Positions 1 through 13,082 of a stretch of DNA of 64,000 nucleotides are shown in pieces. The translations under genes were made by a program, and so were the position numbers. The notes beneath the pieces were generated by a model, which made no database searches, was not told the DNA's origin, and saw only the letters and a list, made by a program, of their open reading frames with translations. Source of the DNA: Serendipita indica DSM 11827 (taxonomy: Eukaryota; Basidiomycota; Agaricomycetes; Sebacinales; Serendipitaceae); NCBI GenBank assembly GCA_910890315.1, contig CAJVGD010000012.1, positions 1,116,001 through 1,180,000 on the forward strand. Direction: 5' to 3'. Numbering within the stretch: the first letter of the stretch is position 1; each line of letters begins with the position of its first letter.

Positions 1-17
1 GCGTACAAGTTTTCCAG

Positions 18-3000
18 GATGAGCAAAGACGACAAGTGGATGAGCAATCCGTACATGTTTCCTGGTGTCACCCCCAGTCATCTCAAACGACGCTCAGAGT
101 CGCATTCGTCGTCGCCCCTCGTCGCTTCTTCCACCTCTTTCGTCTCATCCAAGAAGCGGCCCAGCACGAGTCATGCATCAGGTCACAAAGACTATGCGCC
201 CTCGGTAGCCTCGACAGCGACAAGCAGTACCGTCAAGGTGCGATATCCATATACCGTCCTCAAAAATGGCAAGAAACATCACGCGTTCCCAACCGACATT
301 ATACCTTATCCACTCAACTATGATAATCGGATTCTCGACGCGTGAGTAGTAATTCATTTCTGCCGTTTGCCCTGGGAGTCTTCGTACTTGAATCGGCGCT
401 AACATGGTTCACAAGCTTCATTCTCGACTCGACACCGATCCAATCTCACTCTGCGAGCAATAGCTCTCCTCTCATGGCGACCTCTGGGTGGAAGCCATCC
501 CTCGTACCCACCATCCACACCTCGGACCCATCCACTCACCCAAAACGTGTCCTTGATCTCGGATGCGGAACGGGCGCATGGTGTGTAGCGGCTGCCCAAG
601 TATGGCCCTATACGCAGTTCACCGGTCTCGACATGGTCGCGATCCAATCCGTCCCGTCTTCAGTGGGTGTAGAGAGAATTGAAGAAGTCGTGAGGAGAGT
701 CAAAGAGGGCAAATCTGTGGCAAAAGTCTCACCAGGCGCCCCGCGGGGCACCAGCGGCGTCCCGACGCTCCTCACACCTTCTCGGCCTTCGACGAGCAGC
801 AGCTCGAGTTTACGGTCGGGTTCTGGAGGATTACATGCTCTGCACCCGCTTACGACGACAATGACGAATGCGAGTATGACGAGTACGGCTAGTATTGGGA
901 GTAATGGGAGTAGTGGGAGCGGTGGGAGTGCGAGTCAGATGCAGACTCCCACCATCGCGCATCCATACAAGACTGCCAGGGGACCATATTCACCCACGCA
1001 AGAAACATCCCAGCCCTTGTTCTCTGTACGCGCCTCGGCAAACGTCGCTATTGAAAGCAGTACGAGTTTGAGGACGACAAGTTTGAGTACAGCCGAAGAA
1101 GATTCGAATGGAAATGCTGCGAGTGCAAGTTCGGTCCTTTTGCACCAATGCTCGACGCCGTCTCCTCTATCCCAAGCCCATTCTTCTTCTCAGCCACAAC
1201 CAACGCTCCCGGCTCATGCGCGCATCAAGTGGGTCCACCATAATTTTTTATCCAGACGGGGCTTGCCGTTTGGCACTGGCGAATTTGATCTCGTACGCGT
1301 AAACGGTGTCGCGCAGGGTGTTCCAGAGGATCGTGTAAGTCTTTTTTTTACCTCTTCTCTTCCTTTCTTTGCCCTCCCTGGCTCGACCTACTCTGGAGTA
1401 GCGTTTCCCTCGCGAGCCGTAATCGATGACGGGATCAGTACCCTCAAAGTGCCACCAACCACGTTTCAGCCACCCAAACTAGCACCAGGAGTTTACCGTC
1501 GAGGCCAACCTCGGTTAGCCATTACAACCGACCTCTGGGTCCACTATCGCATCCAGAGTTTTTTGTATTTGGGCGCCCTTTCCGAGTCGGGACATGTCCC
1601 ATGATGTTCTCTTCCCAAGGGATGTTCGCTGTTATTCGGCAATCTTGTCACGTCGGTTCGGCTGCCTTTACCTTTTTTGTGCCTTGGCGTCATCCTCTAC
1701 GACCCAACGGGGCCCTTGTAGTCCGACACCCTCTTCATACTTCTGCCTTTTGCGAGTGTCAAATCACTCATCCGAGCTTGATCCACTCTATGCCTAGACG
1801 CATCCAGCCCGAGTTTTATCCCTACTCCCAGTTCTTCCCATCTATGGCTCTTCATCCGCTTAACCATATTGACCTTTTGTTCCACAGTGGGACCATTTGC
1901 TTGCCGAGTTGACCCGCGTCCTCGCCCTCGGTGGTTCACTCGAGATTATCGAAGAAGACATTCTTTTCCCAGTCGTATTAGCACCAAAAATCACCTTTGG
2001 CCTCGCACGCGTCGGTCCAAATGGACAACCGCTCAACGCCGCACTCGCAGCACGACAAGCAGGGAAAGAACACCAACAGTCACTCAAATCCGCACACCAA
2101 AACGCGCTCTCCAGTCTCAACGAACTCAATCGTCAGACGTTGTTCTACTCGGAGGAACATCGTCCGTCTGCGTTGGGAGGTGGTGTGTCGCCTTCGGGAG
2201 GAACGTCGCCTGGAGGGATGATGAGTGGTGGTGGGTATTCACCTCTTACGCCTACCGAGTCTAGCACATACTCTTCGTCATTTTACGATTCGTTGGGGAG
2301 CGCGGCAGGCAATGCTGGTGGTGCAGGATCATCTGGATACTATGGTATCCCCGCTTCGTACATGCAATATGTCCAAACCGTCCCAGCACTCGCGCGCTCA
2401 TTACCACCATTGGCACTCGTGAATCCATTTTTACATCAGCATCAGGCGCATTTCGTGCATGATGGTACGATCATGGGGTCCAAAAAGGGTGGAGACGTCA
2501 CGCCTTTTGCGCAGGATCATGCCGTGTTGGAGAAATTGTACACGAGCGTGTATTCACGGAGGTGGATTAACATCACGCCCACGAATATCCTCGCGGGTTC
2601 GTTGGGCAGGCAGGTCGAACTCGGTGGAGTCGTCTATAGCGATTGTCTCGAGATTCATAAACCACGCGGACGTGTTGCTACTGTCGGGGAGAGCTTGGAA
2701 GAGGAAGAAGGCTTGGAGGAGACTTTGTCTGCGCGACGGCGTGGGTCTGGTGGAAGCCAGACACTGTTGGAGAAAGAAGAAGATGAAGAAGATGGGGATA
2801 CAGAGGAAGATGCTGGAGATGTACCACTTTCCCCTCCCTTGACGCCGACGGGTGAACCCCGTGCGGCGCGTACGGGTGCGTACCCACCAAACATGCGACG
2901 AAAAAAGGGTGGCAAGAGTGGTAGTGGTACCGTTGCGTTTCCACCTAAATCCATTGATGCACCCATGACTGGAGATTCATTGGTGCGCAAGAAGAGTTTG

Positions 3001-4347
3001 AGTGGCAAGACCCGCTCGCGTGCAAAGTCGACTGCAACACAGGAAGTCCCCACTGTTGATTTCAAAAAGCACCCGACGTTGGCACTCAATGCGTCTCTTC
3101 ATACCATGTTCCCGAATCTAGACAACGAGGTCACTCGGGCGGTGCATCTACAACGGGCATGGGAGAGTGAGTGACTCCATATTGATCAAGCTTACCAAGT
3201 TGATATCGTATAGACGTCGTGGCGTGCAAAGAGGCCATGTGGGAAGAGTTTTTGCACGACTCTGCAATGCGAGAAAAAGAGGCCAATACTTCGTCTTCCA
3301 ACGCGTTTCCATCTTCGTCCTCTCTTGGAATGGGAATGGGAATGGCTATGGCTGGCGGAGGGAGTCTGGTTGGTGCTATGGGCTCGCTTGGTGGCATGGG
3401 TGGCATGGCGGCGATTGGTGGTATGGGAGGACTCACCGCGAGTATGGCGCTCCCCGTGGCGCCGTTTGTAGTGGCGAGGCGTGTGCCTACGCTACTCGAT
3501 GAACTCGAGTGGGCCGATTCAGATATGCGAAGGAGCGAGCGAGAGAGGTTTGACATTTTGCTGGACCGCTACGAGATGTGAGTGACTCTCTGGCTTGCTT
3601 TGGTGAAGAATGCTAATGGATAAACAGGCGAATTCGACGGCACTGTGCGCATGCTTACGAGAATAGCGGGATACCTTGCTTGGTGGCGCGGGATCGTAAA
3701 GGATGGGCCAACGTTGAAGCGGGTTGGATTCTTCGGATGAAGAGCTGCTCGACGATGAAGCTGAACCGAGCAGCCAAAGTACACCTCCCTTGCCCAACGT
3801 CGGCATATCTTCGCCCGTCGACTCGGCCCCCTCTGATAGGGGCCAGGTGGGTGGTGGACACCGCGAGCTCATTGCAGAGGAAGAACTATCGAGTTCGGAT
3901 GAAGTCACGCTTGCAGAGCCCAACTCACCACGACGCTCGACCTCGACAGCCGGTCGACCGAGTCTGGCATCCCGTCTCTCTCCCACGAGTGAATCACCAT
4001 CGCATAATCTACGTGTAACTCTCCCTACAACTGCAAGCGGTGGGAGTAGTAGTAGTAGTAGTGGGGGTTCCGGAATCAGTCCGCCTCTGCCAACCATCTC
4101 ACCTGCCTCGCTTGGGACGACTGGACGGTTGAATCCAGATGGAACGCCCATGATCAATCCATCTGCCGTCGTTGCAGCATCGCTTTCTCGTGAACGCGCA
4201 CGGAGTGGCAAACAACGCAAACGGTCCATGTCCCAGCGCGAAGCTAGGACGGCAACGAGTGGAGAGCCCGAGGGACCAGAGGAATTACCCTCGCGCATTC
4301 TCCGCGCATTTATCGCGACTAAAATTCAACCTCCCATTACGGTTTAA
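18..4347 (+). CDS. SAM-dependent methyltransferase, 5'-partial, with a large disordered insert
   Basis: Multi-exon methyltransferase of unknown substrate. The class I motif I is seen as VLDLGCGTGAWCVAAA with the acidic end of strand 2 in FTGLDMV (about 548-635). The later core, FDLVRVNGV...VPEDR spliced to WDHLLAELTRVLALGG, gives motifs II and III. A Ser/Thr/Gly-rich stretch of about 170 residues (about 740-1200) splits the Rossmann fold, and long disordered acidic tails follow. Readable introns are about 342-415, 1335-1887 (long for this genome), 3167-3213 and 3579-3627. A splice acceptor lies directly before base 18, so the gene probably starts outside the window and the ATG at 19 is not necessarily the start. 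After the exon beginning at 3628 the reading frame must change between about 3690 and 3730 to reach the acidic tail ending at 4347. I see no good intron there, so an indel or assembly error is possible. Confidence 0.75.
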
Positions 4348-4805
4348 AGAACCACAAGATATTGTTTCAACCCTCCACCCACATTTTTGTTACGCACCTA
4401 ATGCATCTGTTCAATTTTGCTCGGAATGTGTATTTGTAGACAATATGGATGTAGAAATTTTGGTTTTGACGTTTTATTGGATGGTTAATCGGAGATATGG
4501 CGCATGCCGGTGGTGACCGGTGGATGGGTGGCCGCTTCGACCGGTCGGGTTGGAAGCCAACAAAGTCAAACCGCGGACAGCGGGTTTGTATTGGAGCCAT
4601 GCTGTATTGAATACCCTAGTCCCAGTGGCCGCAATTCTACGCCGAAACAAAGCGGACAGAACACTTGGACTCTTCCTCGTCTGACAAACGTCGTCCTCGG
4701 CGTTATTGTCGACAACTGTCATTCCTTTTTCCAGAGTTCAAAGACGCCTGTTTCTATATTTCCAACAAGACGACGCGCACACGCTCGTTGAAGTTTTGAT
4801 CAAAG
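4348..4805. other. Intergenic, promoter side of the ceramidase gene
   Basis: This holds the 3' end of the methyltransferase transcript and the upstream region of the ceramidase gene. I see no convincing gene, repeat or RNA; the short open frames here lack codon structure. Confidence 0.5.
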
Positions 4806-7800
4806 ATGTTCTTGCCAGCGTTGTATGCGGCGACTCTCCTCGCTCTTTACCCGTCGAGCGCACTCGGACAGTATCTCTTGGGCGTTGGTGCGTCTTGCTA
4901 TACCTCGTTTGCTCATTGCCTCTGACGTCGAATAGGCATTGGAGATGTAACGGGTCCAGTGACAGAGGTATGCGTCTACATGCTACAAATTGTCGATATA
5001 CATGCTCATTCTCCTCGCAGACAAACATGATGGGCTACGCCGACCTCAGCCAGACCGACACAGGCCTCCATATGCGGTTCGTCCCCGCCCATCTCGACGT
5101 AACAGCAGCACCTGACCCTCGGATCCTCATTATCTGATGCAGACAACGCAGCCGTGCGTACATTGTTGCCGAAGCCGCCAATGCGACCAATCGGTTCCTG
5201 CTCATCAATTCAGGTCAGCATATGCTCCCCATTCTCTATAACATACTCGAGAAAAACAAGAGCAATGATACTGAAACAGTCTATAGATATCGCCATGGGT
5301 GACTCGGGCGTCCGCCGTGCAATTGTGGCCAAGCTTTCTGCGCTTTACCCTGGCGTGTACGACGACAACAACATTGGGCTCGTTGGAACGCATCAGCATG
5401 CAGGTGTAGGTGGCTACCTCGAGGTCCGTATACCCGGGTCTATCCTCCCGGATTCTCGCCGCACTCCCCTTCCCCTTCGATTGGGCGATCCATCATGATG
5501 GAGAAGTACATCAGTACTGACGTGTCCCCCATCTAGAACTTGCTTCCACAACTCACTTCGTTGGGCTTTGTGCGCGAGACGTTTGATGCAATTGTCACTG
5601 GCTCCGTCAAGGCTGCCGTCGACGCGCACAATAGTCTGGCGGCAGGGTCACTATCCTTTGGGACCACCGACGTAAGTTTGCCGAACTCTATTCCCCCATA
5701 TTTTCCCATACGCACCAAACTCGGGGGGCCTGTGTGAGAGTGGGAATTTGTCGTATGCTGCTTGCCTTCTCGCGCGACGTGTCCATGTGCTCCATCTGGG
5801 CATCTCGGACCCCCCGCATCCACTGTTTTGGAATACCGAGGTGCTGATGGGAGTTTCGTTTAGATTCTCCAGGGAAATATCAATCGCTCGCCGTCTGCGT
5901 ATCTTGCAAACCCTGCAGAGGAACGAGCAAAATATGCATACGACCAGGACAAGACGATGACACTCATCAAATTTACGGGCTCAAGTGGCGATAGGGGCTT
6001 CCTTAGCTTCTTCCCGGTATGACCTCTTGCAATTCTTAAAGTGTTGGGTGTTGACTAGTCGTACAGGTCCATGGAACCTCTCTTTATCAAAACAATACGC
6101 TCGTTAGCACTGACAACAAGGGCATGGCAGCCTATTTGTACGAAAGTGAGCAACTTGGCTTCGAATCGAGCGTCGGTTGACAGTCTCTAGATTATGCCGA
6201 GCCGAATACTGCACCTGGAAAGACTTCTTTTGTCGCTGGCTTTGTTCAAGGTATATACCTCGAGCTAGGCGGAACATTGCTGACCTCCACTAGCCAACGT
6301 TGGTGATACTAGCCCCAACACGTGCGTTCATATACCGATTAGAGATGACTACTGACATATACTAGTCTTGGAGCGTTTTGTCAAAGTCCAGGCAAGCCAT
6401 ACGACGGACAGCCTTGCGAGTTTTACCAATCAACGTGCGGAGGTGTCACTCAAGTACGTAGTGACGGAAACCCTTGAATATTTCACTCACGTATGCATAG
6501 GAATGTCACGGACGCGGTCCAGGATTCCGAGTCTCCGACTTTGAGTCCAACTACCTCATCGGCAGCTACCAATTTGAAGGTGCCAAGACGATTATGGAAT
6601 CCAACTCGCTTAAATCCTTGAACGGCTCCGTACGCGCGGCGCACATCTACGTCGACATGTCGACCTATACGTTTAAAGGCGCAGACGGACAGACGAAACG
6701 AACGTGCAAGCCTGCTATGGGATATGCATTTGCAGGAGGAACGACCGATGGTCCTGGCGCATTTGATTTCAAACAAGGTACCACCTCTGGAAATCCGTTT
6801 TGGGATATCGTCAAGGGATTCGTGACCCCTCAGCCAAGCGCGGATCAGGTCGCATGCCATGCGCCCAAGCCAATCCTACTCAACACTGTGAGTTCACTCC
6901 GTCTCTTGGAAATAGTTTGACAGCGTACTAATATGGGATGGCACATCTCTAGGGTGAGGCAACGCAGCCGTATGATTGGCAGCCCAAGATTGTCAATGTC
7001 CAGCTGTTCCGTGTGGGACAAATGGTCATTCTACTCGTTCCTGGAGAGTTTACGACAATGGCTGGGCGCCGATTGCGTGAGGCTGTCAAAGCCAAGCTCG
7101 TCGCAAATCCGTCCATCATGGGTACAGACGTCACAGTCGTCATTGCTGGTCCTTCAAACACGTACGGCCACTATGTCACCACCAAGGAGGAATATGGGTA
7201 TGTAAATCTGATTCAATAGGGTTGCCTGGCTGACAAGGGTCGATAGTGTGCAGCGTTATGAAGGTGGCTCGACGATCTATGGTCCTAACACCCTCGATGC
7301 GTATATCAACATCTATGGGGATATGTTGGGATACATTAGTGATGCACCAAGAGCGCCCCCATCGCAAGCGGGTGCACCACCGGATTTGACGAAGAACCCT
7401 CTTTCTCTTCGAGTACGTACTCTTCTATTCTTAACCATCGTTTCTCACCTGTCACTAGACTGGTGTCGTTCTCGACAATGTCCCGATTGGATCCTCGTTT
7501 GGCAAAGTCCTTACCGCACCTTCGGGTTCCTACTCGAAAGGTTCCACGGTAACAGTCAAGTTCCAGGGAGCCACGCCTCGTGTAAGTCATGTTCTTAGAT
7601 CAAACCTCTTTTTGATTCTCTCGAATGTCCTCTGACTTATTCCCAGAACAACCTCCGACTCGAAGAGACCTTTTTGACCATTGACCGCCAAGTCAACGGA
7701 CAATGGCAGACGTACCGCACCGATTCGCACCCGTCGACAAAGTACAACTGGAAGCGAACAAATGGTGCGCTCGGCTATAGCGAGGTTACGATCACCTGGG

Positions 7801-7922
7801 ACATTGAGCGCGATGCGCCCTCGGGTACCTATCGTATCACCTACTATGGCGATTACAAGAATGGCTGGACGGGCAAGATTAGCGCGTTCACAGGCCAGAC
7901 GGGTTCTTTCACCGTCTCTTAA
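4806..7922 (+). CDS. Neutral ceramidase
   Basis: Secreted neutral/alkaline ceramidase (EC 3.5.1.23), which hydrolyses ceramide to sphingosine and fatty acid. The start at 4806 gives a signal peptide (MFLPALYAATLLALYPSSAL). The first introns are clear (4888-4935, 4968-5020, 5077-5142), and splicing yields TGPVTETNMMGYADLSQTD, the typical N-terminus of the mature enzyme. Family hallmarks are the zinc-site segment GLVGTHQHAGVGGYLE (about 5370-5420) and the active-site hexapeptide region ANVGDTSPN (about 6293-6325). Further hallmarks are CHGRGPGF (about 6505) and VIAGPSNTYGHYVTT (about 7140). The C-terminal Ig-like domain ends at TGSFTVS. More than a dozen short introns interrupt the gene, and I see no lesion. 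It is convergent with the lipase gene. The assignment rests on several conserved blocks in the right order. Confidence 0.93.
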
Positions 7923-8203
7923 GGTTGTCGCTATGTTCTCGTTGAATCAACTGCTCTCGTTTGTTTCCATTCATTTTTGTCACTCTTTTGTGTTGGTAGT
8001 GTAGACTGGACAATCAACGTGCTTTCAAAGCCACAGAAATACTGAGAAACATTGTATTCATGTTGGACATAGTGAAGAGACGTTTGCGGTGTCTATTCGT
8101 TTATCATCTAGCTGCGTCGCCACACAAAGTCCCCTGGGGCCATCTCTTGCAATGAACGAAAGTATAGGCCTACCAAACCATATTAGCGTCCAGTATAAAG
8201 ACG

Positions 8204-10607
8204 TCAAGAAGACGTACCAGGGAAGTGTGAGACGATTCTTCCAAAAAGCGGGACATACTCGAGCGCTGCGATCCACCACGGCACGCCGACGCCATACTTG
8301 GCCTCTTCACGTCTCTTTCGCAACTTCCTTTCGCGCTCGCTCATCTTTTTACTGCCTGATTCACCTGTGCGAGCAGAAGCGAGTGCGTTCATGGCGGCAC
8401 GGTACGTCGAGCGCGCTTCGTCGGTCATGGCATATCCAATAAACTCGTCACCTCCACTCCCACCCCTTGCGCGTCCACGATGACGTCCACCTAGCTTCCT
8501 TTCTCCATCCGAATCCGAGTCCGAGCTAGGTGCGAAGAGCGTCTCGTCGTCTTCTTGTAGCCAGTGGCGTGCACTGCCGTCTGCGAGCGAGACAACTTGA
8601 GCTTTGAAGCCCCCATAACGTGATCCAGAGGTAGTCGAACTTGCGAGCGGGGCGGGTGTACAATAGTTGTCGACAATGATGGACTTTCCAGAGCCTGGAC
8701 GCATCTTGACCTCGCTTCCGAGATGTGCGTACGCAAAGAGACTCGCTGGAGTACATGAGTATCCACCCCCAGAGGGAAAATTACCAGCTTACTGGTGTGA
8801 GGATAGAGCGGATCATCACCGAGCATGGGAAGCAAAGTCGAGACGGCATCGGAGCGCTACGGATCGTGTTAGATGGACTAAGCATGGTAGAGGGACCTTA
8901 CATTTGTCACGCGCCAGACGTTGCGTACCCGTCCGGTAATACTCCTTCGGTGTTCCATAAACTCGTTAAAGACCTTGGCGGAGGCCATGTCACAGACAAC
9001 GGGTGCACCGTAGAGATAGGCATCGCACAACTGTACGCGAGGATGAAGGCCGTCCAAGTTGAGTAATGCACGAGTATAAGTAAACGTTGCCATTGCGCAT
9101 CCAAGCGAGTGACCTGATGACCGTCAGGAGAAAGGAAGACGGGCCGAGAGATCAAATTACCAGTGAACCAGACGTTGATATCCTTGTCTGTGCGCGACAT
9201 GAGGTCGTTGGTGACCACCTTGAGAGCAGCAATGATTGTCTCTAAAGACACTTTAGCCAATGAAGCTCTTTTGAATGCACAACATACCGTATGGTGTACG
9301 ATGAGAGGTTCCTTGATCCGGGAACAAGCGATTCTTAAACCCACGGTGAACTGTCATAGATTAGAAAGAGACTGGGGCACACAAGGAGTACGCACCCTGC
9401 TGATAACCAGGCAGCCTATGCCCTGCATCGACACGAGTGATATCAAAGTCGGTCAACCACTCGTCAAACTCGGCTGGACTGGTCCCTTTGAAGGCAACGA
9501 CGACCCAATTCATCTTCTTGTCCCAGAACAGCGCGGCATAGCTAGAGCTAGCACTGTTCAACTCGGAGCAAGGCTCATACTCCAATCCAAGTCGCTCGAC
9601 CAACGAAGTGATAACGTTGTCCCCCTCGGATCCGTGCAAAAGCGCTCGAATCTGCTGTGCAGACTTGTGGCCAAACGTCTTCAAGAGGTGTGATGGTCGA
9701 TGGTGGTGGATGTGATGAGACATTTGAGATTGAAATTGTGAAAAGGCACCCGGAGCTCGGCCACCGAAGACGTGGACAGAGGCGAGTGGAGAGATGGGCG
9801 ACAGTGGCGTCGCACTTGGAGATGTGCGATACTTGGGACTTCCGTTGCTCCCCTTGCGCTTGTGATGCGTGACCTTGGGCACTGAGTGGGTGTGCTTGAG
9901 TGACTCGCGGATGCCGTCGCTGGTGCGCTCGTACACGACGGATGCGAGGAGAAGGAGCATCTTGGCAATCTCGAGGTTAAAGTCTTTGCCGTCGGGGGAG
10001 CCTGGAGATGTCGATGCAAGCGCAGCTTTGGAGAATCTGACTTCACGCTTGGTGAGAGAGCTGAACATTCGAGTGTTGACTGTTACGGTTGTCTGAGCGT
10101 GATTGTCGAAAGGAGGGATGGCACACTTACGACTATTGGTCGCGCTGAACCCACCATTGAGACGCGAGTAGATACCAAACACGCTCTCGACGAATGGGAG
10201 CTTGCAAACCAGACACATGAACACGCCCATCGTCAACACGGCGCTGACGAGGGTCGAGAAAAAGACAAGAGCGACAAAGTCGACGATTTCTACGGTCATA
10301 GATTAGCATCTTCGGACTGAAGAAGGAGTGTATACCAACGGATCTGGCGACCCAACAAGTGACGAAAGCTGATGGCCACACCGGACCAAGTCATGACGAT
10401 GAAATGGATATAGCTCTTAAACGATTCATAACTGAGGTGGAGATATGGATCATTAAAGATAGCGAGGCCCTTTCGCTGCGCAAGGTCGGGCACTTCATCT
10501 GCAAGGAGTGCACGAATAGCTTCATGAACATGAGCAGTGGCAACGTCGATGACTGCATTGTCCATCGTTGTCGAACTCTGCGAACCCGAGCTCTTCGTAT
10601 CTGCCAT
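8204..10607 (-). CDS. Class-3 lipase, membrane-associated (sn-1-specific DAG-lipase-like)
   Basis: Alpha/beta-hydrolase of the lipase class 3 family. The start is ATG at 10605-10607 (MADTKSSGSQS). A hydrophobic segment near 10210-10290 (FVALVFFSTLVSAVLTMGVF) suggests membrane anchoring. The oxyanion-side motif VVAFKGTSPAEFDEWLTDFD lies at about 9430-9510. The nucleophile elbow GHSLG is at 9100-9114 and is completed only by splicing: NVWFTG joins HSLGCAMATF across a 45-nt intron. The downstream YLYGAPVVCD and FPLGVDTHVLQ segments probably supply the Asp and His, but I did not confirm them. The C-terminus is a Ser/Asp- and Arg-rich tail ending at 8204. A disordered Ser/His-rich stretch (about 9660-9900) sits inside the hydrolase domain. 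The substrate is inferred only from the family. It is convergent with the ceramidase gene, so two lipid hydrolases are neighbours. Confidence 0.83.
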
Positions 10608-11014
10608 TATGGCCCGCAATTAGGAAAAAATTCTGCACAAATTCCGTGCGCAAAGGGGAAGAAAAGAGAGCAGGAAAGCGCAGGAAAGAGAGGGGACCAA
10701 GACGCAAGGCATGTTTGTCCAAAAGCAGAGTTGCCGGACGATTTGCAAACGGCCATGCCGTCGACATCCTCTTTGAATTGGGTGGCTCTGCGACTTGAAA
10801 TCCCTCAAAAGGGTTCAGCAATCGTCATTCCTGTCAACGGCTGTCAGTGGAAGATGGAGACCAAGTTTGGCGACAAAGCAACATCAGCTTCTCGTCGGCG
10901 GCACGCTTTGATATATATCGACTTTGCATTACGAATCACACAACATCTCACCAGTTTGCCGGATGCTCGTGTGAAGTCGATTTCAAACTCTTGAATATAC
11001 CCAAACTAAAATAT
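10608..11014. other. Intergenic, promoter of the lipase gene
   Basis: An A/G-rich stretch around 10650-10710 reads as a pyrimidine-rich tract on the lipase strand, a common fungal core-promoter feature. I see nothing else. Confidence 0.45.
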
Positions 11015-12488
11015 TTACAAAACTTTGACTGCGTTAGCGACCATGGCAAGTCGATCACAATGAGCCTGCGTAAGTCCAGTACATTCTTCAAAGCTAATTG
11101 CCTCAAGTCGCTTATCATTTGTATCTGCCAATGCAAGAGGTAGCTGTTCCGCGAGCCCGTCTCCCCATACAAAACTCTGCCGGCAAACAACCTTTGACAG
11201 AGCGGGAAGGTGATGAAGGAGACCGAGCAAAAGCGGTACGATCGAATAATAGGGTATATTTCTCCGATACTTCTCTGGCCACCCTTCAAATTCGAGTTGG
11301 GTAATCGACTTGATTGCGCCACCCACCGTCGCAAGCCATTCCTCGCCAAGCTTGCGTGAGCGAGGTTGGATATTGGGTAGAAGATGACCGTTTCTAGCGA
11401 GGGCACCTTGATCTCGGTGAAGAATGCGACATGTACAGGTGTGATGCCTAGTACACGAAGGTTGGACATGATTTGATTGGCGTTTGACAGATAAGGACCA
11501 TATTTATCGACGTCAATCTGACAAGAGTGAAGGAATAGCTCTTCGATCCATGGTCGAAGCATCCCGTTGAGCGATACCAATCGCTGCCTCTCCGTCGTCT
11601 TTAGCCGCAATGTCTTGATCGTCCTTGGTCCCGCTTCCCAAGGATCTGTTGGGAAATTGTCGATGAGAGTGACATTTTTCGGTTGGTAGGAATAGAAGAG
11701 AGAGTTGATTTCGTTGCTAAAATCGCTTCTTTGTGGCCAATGAAGGTCAGTGAAGTCGGTTTAGGGGCGTATGCACCTCCAATACGGACAAGATGTCGAA
11801 TCTCGACCGGTGCTCTTGGGTGAACTTTGCCTCCTGCTCTCTCCAGGTCTGGATTTACCGCACGGAGGAAGATGTAGACATTGTGGTCATCTTTCGGGAA
11901 CAGGAGTGACTTGCGTCCTTCGAGTGTCCTCTTGGGCTCCAATACAGGGATCATATCCCGCGACTTGTGATCCCGCGATATGGATTCTTTGCTATCGAAG
12001 CGCTCCGAGACGTCAAGAAGGAGCGTCACTGGCTTCCTTGTGCTCGTGCTCGTAGTAGCGTCTGAGTGCGCTAACGCGCCTTCTGCGCCTTTCCGAGATA
12101 GTTCCATGGAGCTTGCTTCACCCCTCGTCCACCATTGTCTTGGACAGGTCGGGATTGTCAACCAGAGGTCCGGAAAGTCGTGGACGATGGAGCGCCAGCG
12201 GCGGCAAACGTGAGAAAGAGTGATAGGAGGATGAACAAGCGACTGTTGCATTCTTAATGGCTCGGAGATGTAATCGTGGATTGCGGCGTCGACGGCGTAC
12301 CGAAAGACGCTAAGCCAAATTTCGGTCGGTATGTCGCGGTTTTGCAATATATATCCATCATTATCGATGGTACTGGTGGATGTGGATTCGAGAGTTTCCT
12401 TTGGAGACAATGCCAGTTTGTCCAACGACTCTTCCAGGCCAGGGATCTTGGACTCGGCCAGCGTGCTACGAGTAGTGTTGACGGACAT
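11015..12488 (-). CDS. F-box protein with two apparent frame changes
   Basis: An F-box lies near residues 50-110: the IPTEIWLSVFRYAVDAAI block followed by ITLSHVCRRWRSIVHDFPDL. The rest resembles the divergent leucine-rich region of agaricomycete F-box proteins, which select ubiquitination targets as SCF adaptors. The start at 12488 is a clear ATG. The N-terminal frame runs to about 11770. The continuing sequence (TDFTDLHWPQRSDF, then NVTLIDNFPTDPWEAGPRTI) is in a second frame, so a short intron or an indel lies near 11720-11790. A second change near 11360 moves SNLAHA to RKLGEEWLATVGGAI, which reads to a stop at 11015; no intron fits there and a one-base deletion would explain it. The gene may be a young pseudogene, or the assembly may contain an indel. 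Confidence 0.62.
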
Positions 12489-13082
12489 GAAACGTTGAAA
12501 GAATTATTTAGCAGTGACAAGTGGAGGAAGTGGGAAAATGGCCGGATATATGTACAGTCGAAGACGGACGTGGGAAACGACGGCCACTGCCAGAGAGCGA
12601 TGAGGCGAGCGACGAGACCGATGTTATCATTTAATTGGTTGGTTCCACGCCGACGCCGTGAATGTTTCGCCGGGAGGGACCGCTTGGAGGTGCCGCTTGT
12701 CAGTCTTTTTGCCAGGATAGCTCGACAATTTGGATATGGAATCTAAATATATGACCTCGATACGATATAGAGTCACTGGGAGTGCGCTCAGAGTTAAAAG
12801 CGACAGCGGTCGAGGTCAAGTCTTTGGCAATGTGGCAGACGCCGCTGGCTGTGTCATCACCGCACGCACTCTGAATGGCGATGCATCTCCGCGTTAATTC
12901 TGGGTCCCTGGCTTGGCTCAGCGCCAAAGGGTTCGGACACTGTCAATCTATAAAACCCTCGAGAAAACACTCTGAACAATCCTCAGACTGGCTCTCGCCT
13001 TTTTCTTTCGCACCTTTTTCTTCTTCTTCTTCTTCTTCTTCTCTTTTCCTTTTTTTTTCTTCTAGTCCTTTGAAAGGACATT
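12489..13082. promoter_or_regulatory. Promoter region of the secreted-protein gene: TATA box and pyrimidine tract
   Basis: A TATAAAA box is at 12949-12955, about 130 bases before the ATG at 13083. A CT-rich tract with repeated TTC follows at about 13001-13066. TATA plus a long pyrimidine tract before the start is typical of strongly expressed fungal genes. The upstream half also serves the divergent F-box gene. Confidence 0.6.

Noticed and set aside
1335-1887. A separate small gene inside the long methyltransferase intron
   Set aside because: Open frames there are short and unsupported; clean donor and acceptor sites join conserved VPEDR to WDHLL.
3519-4298. A 259-codon antisense open frame
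   Set aside because: It is opposite the Ser/Gly-rich tail of the methyltransferase, is low complexity and has no recognisable domain.
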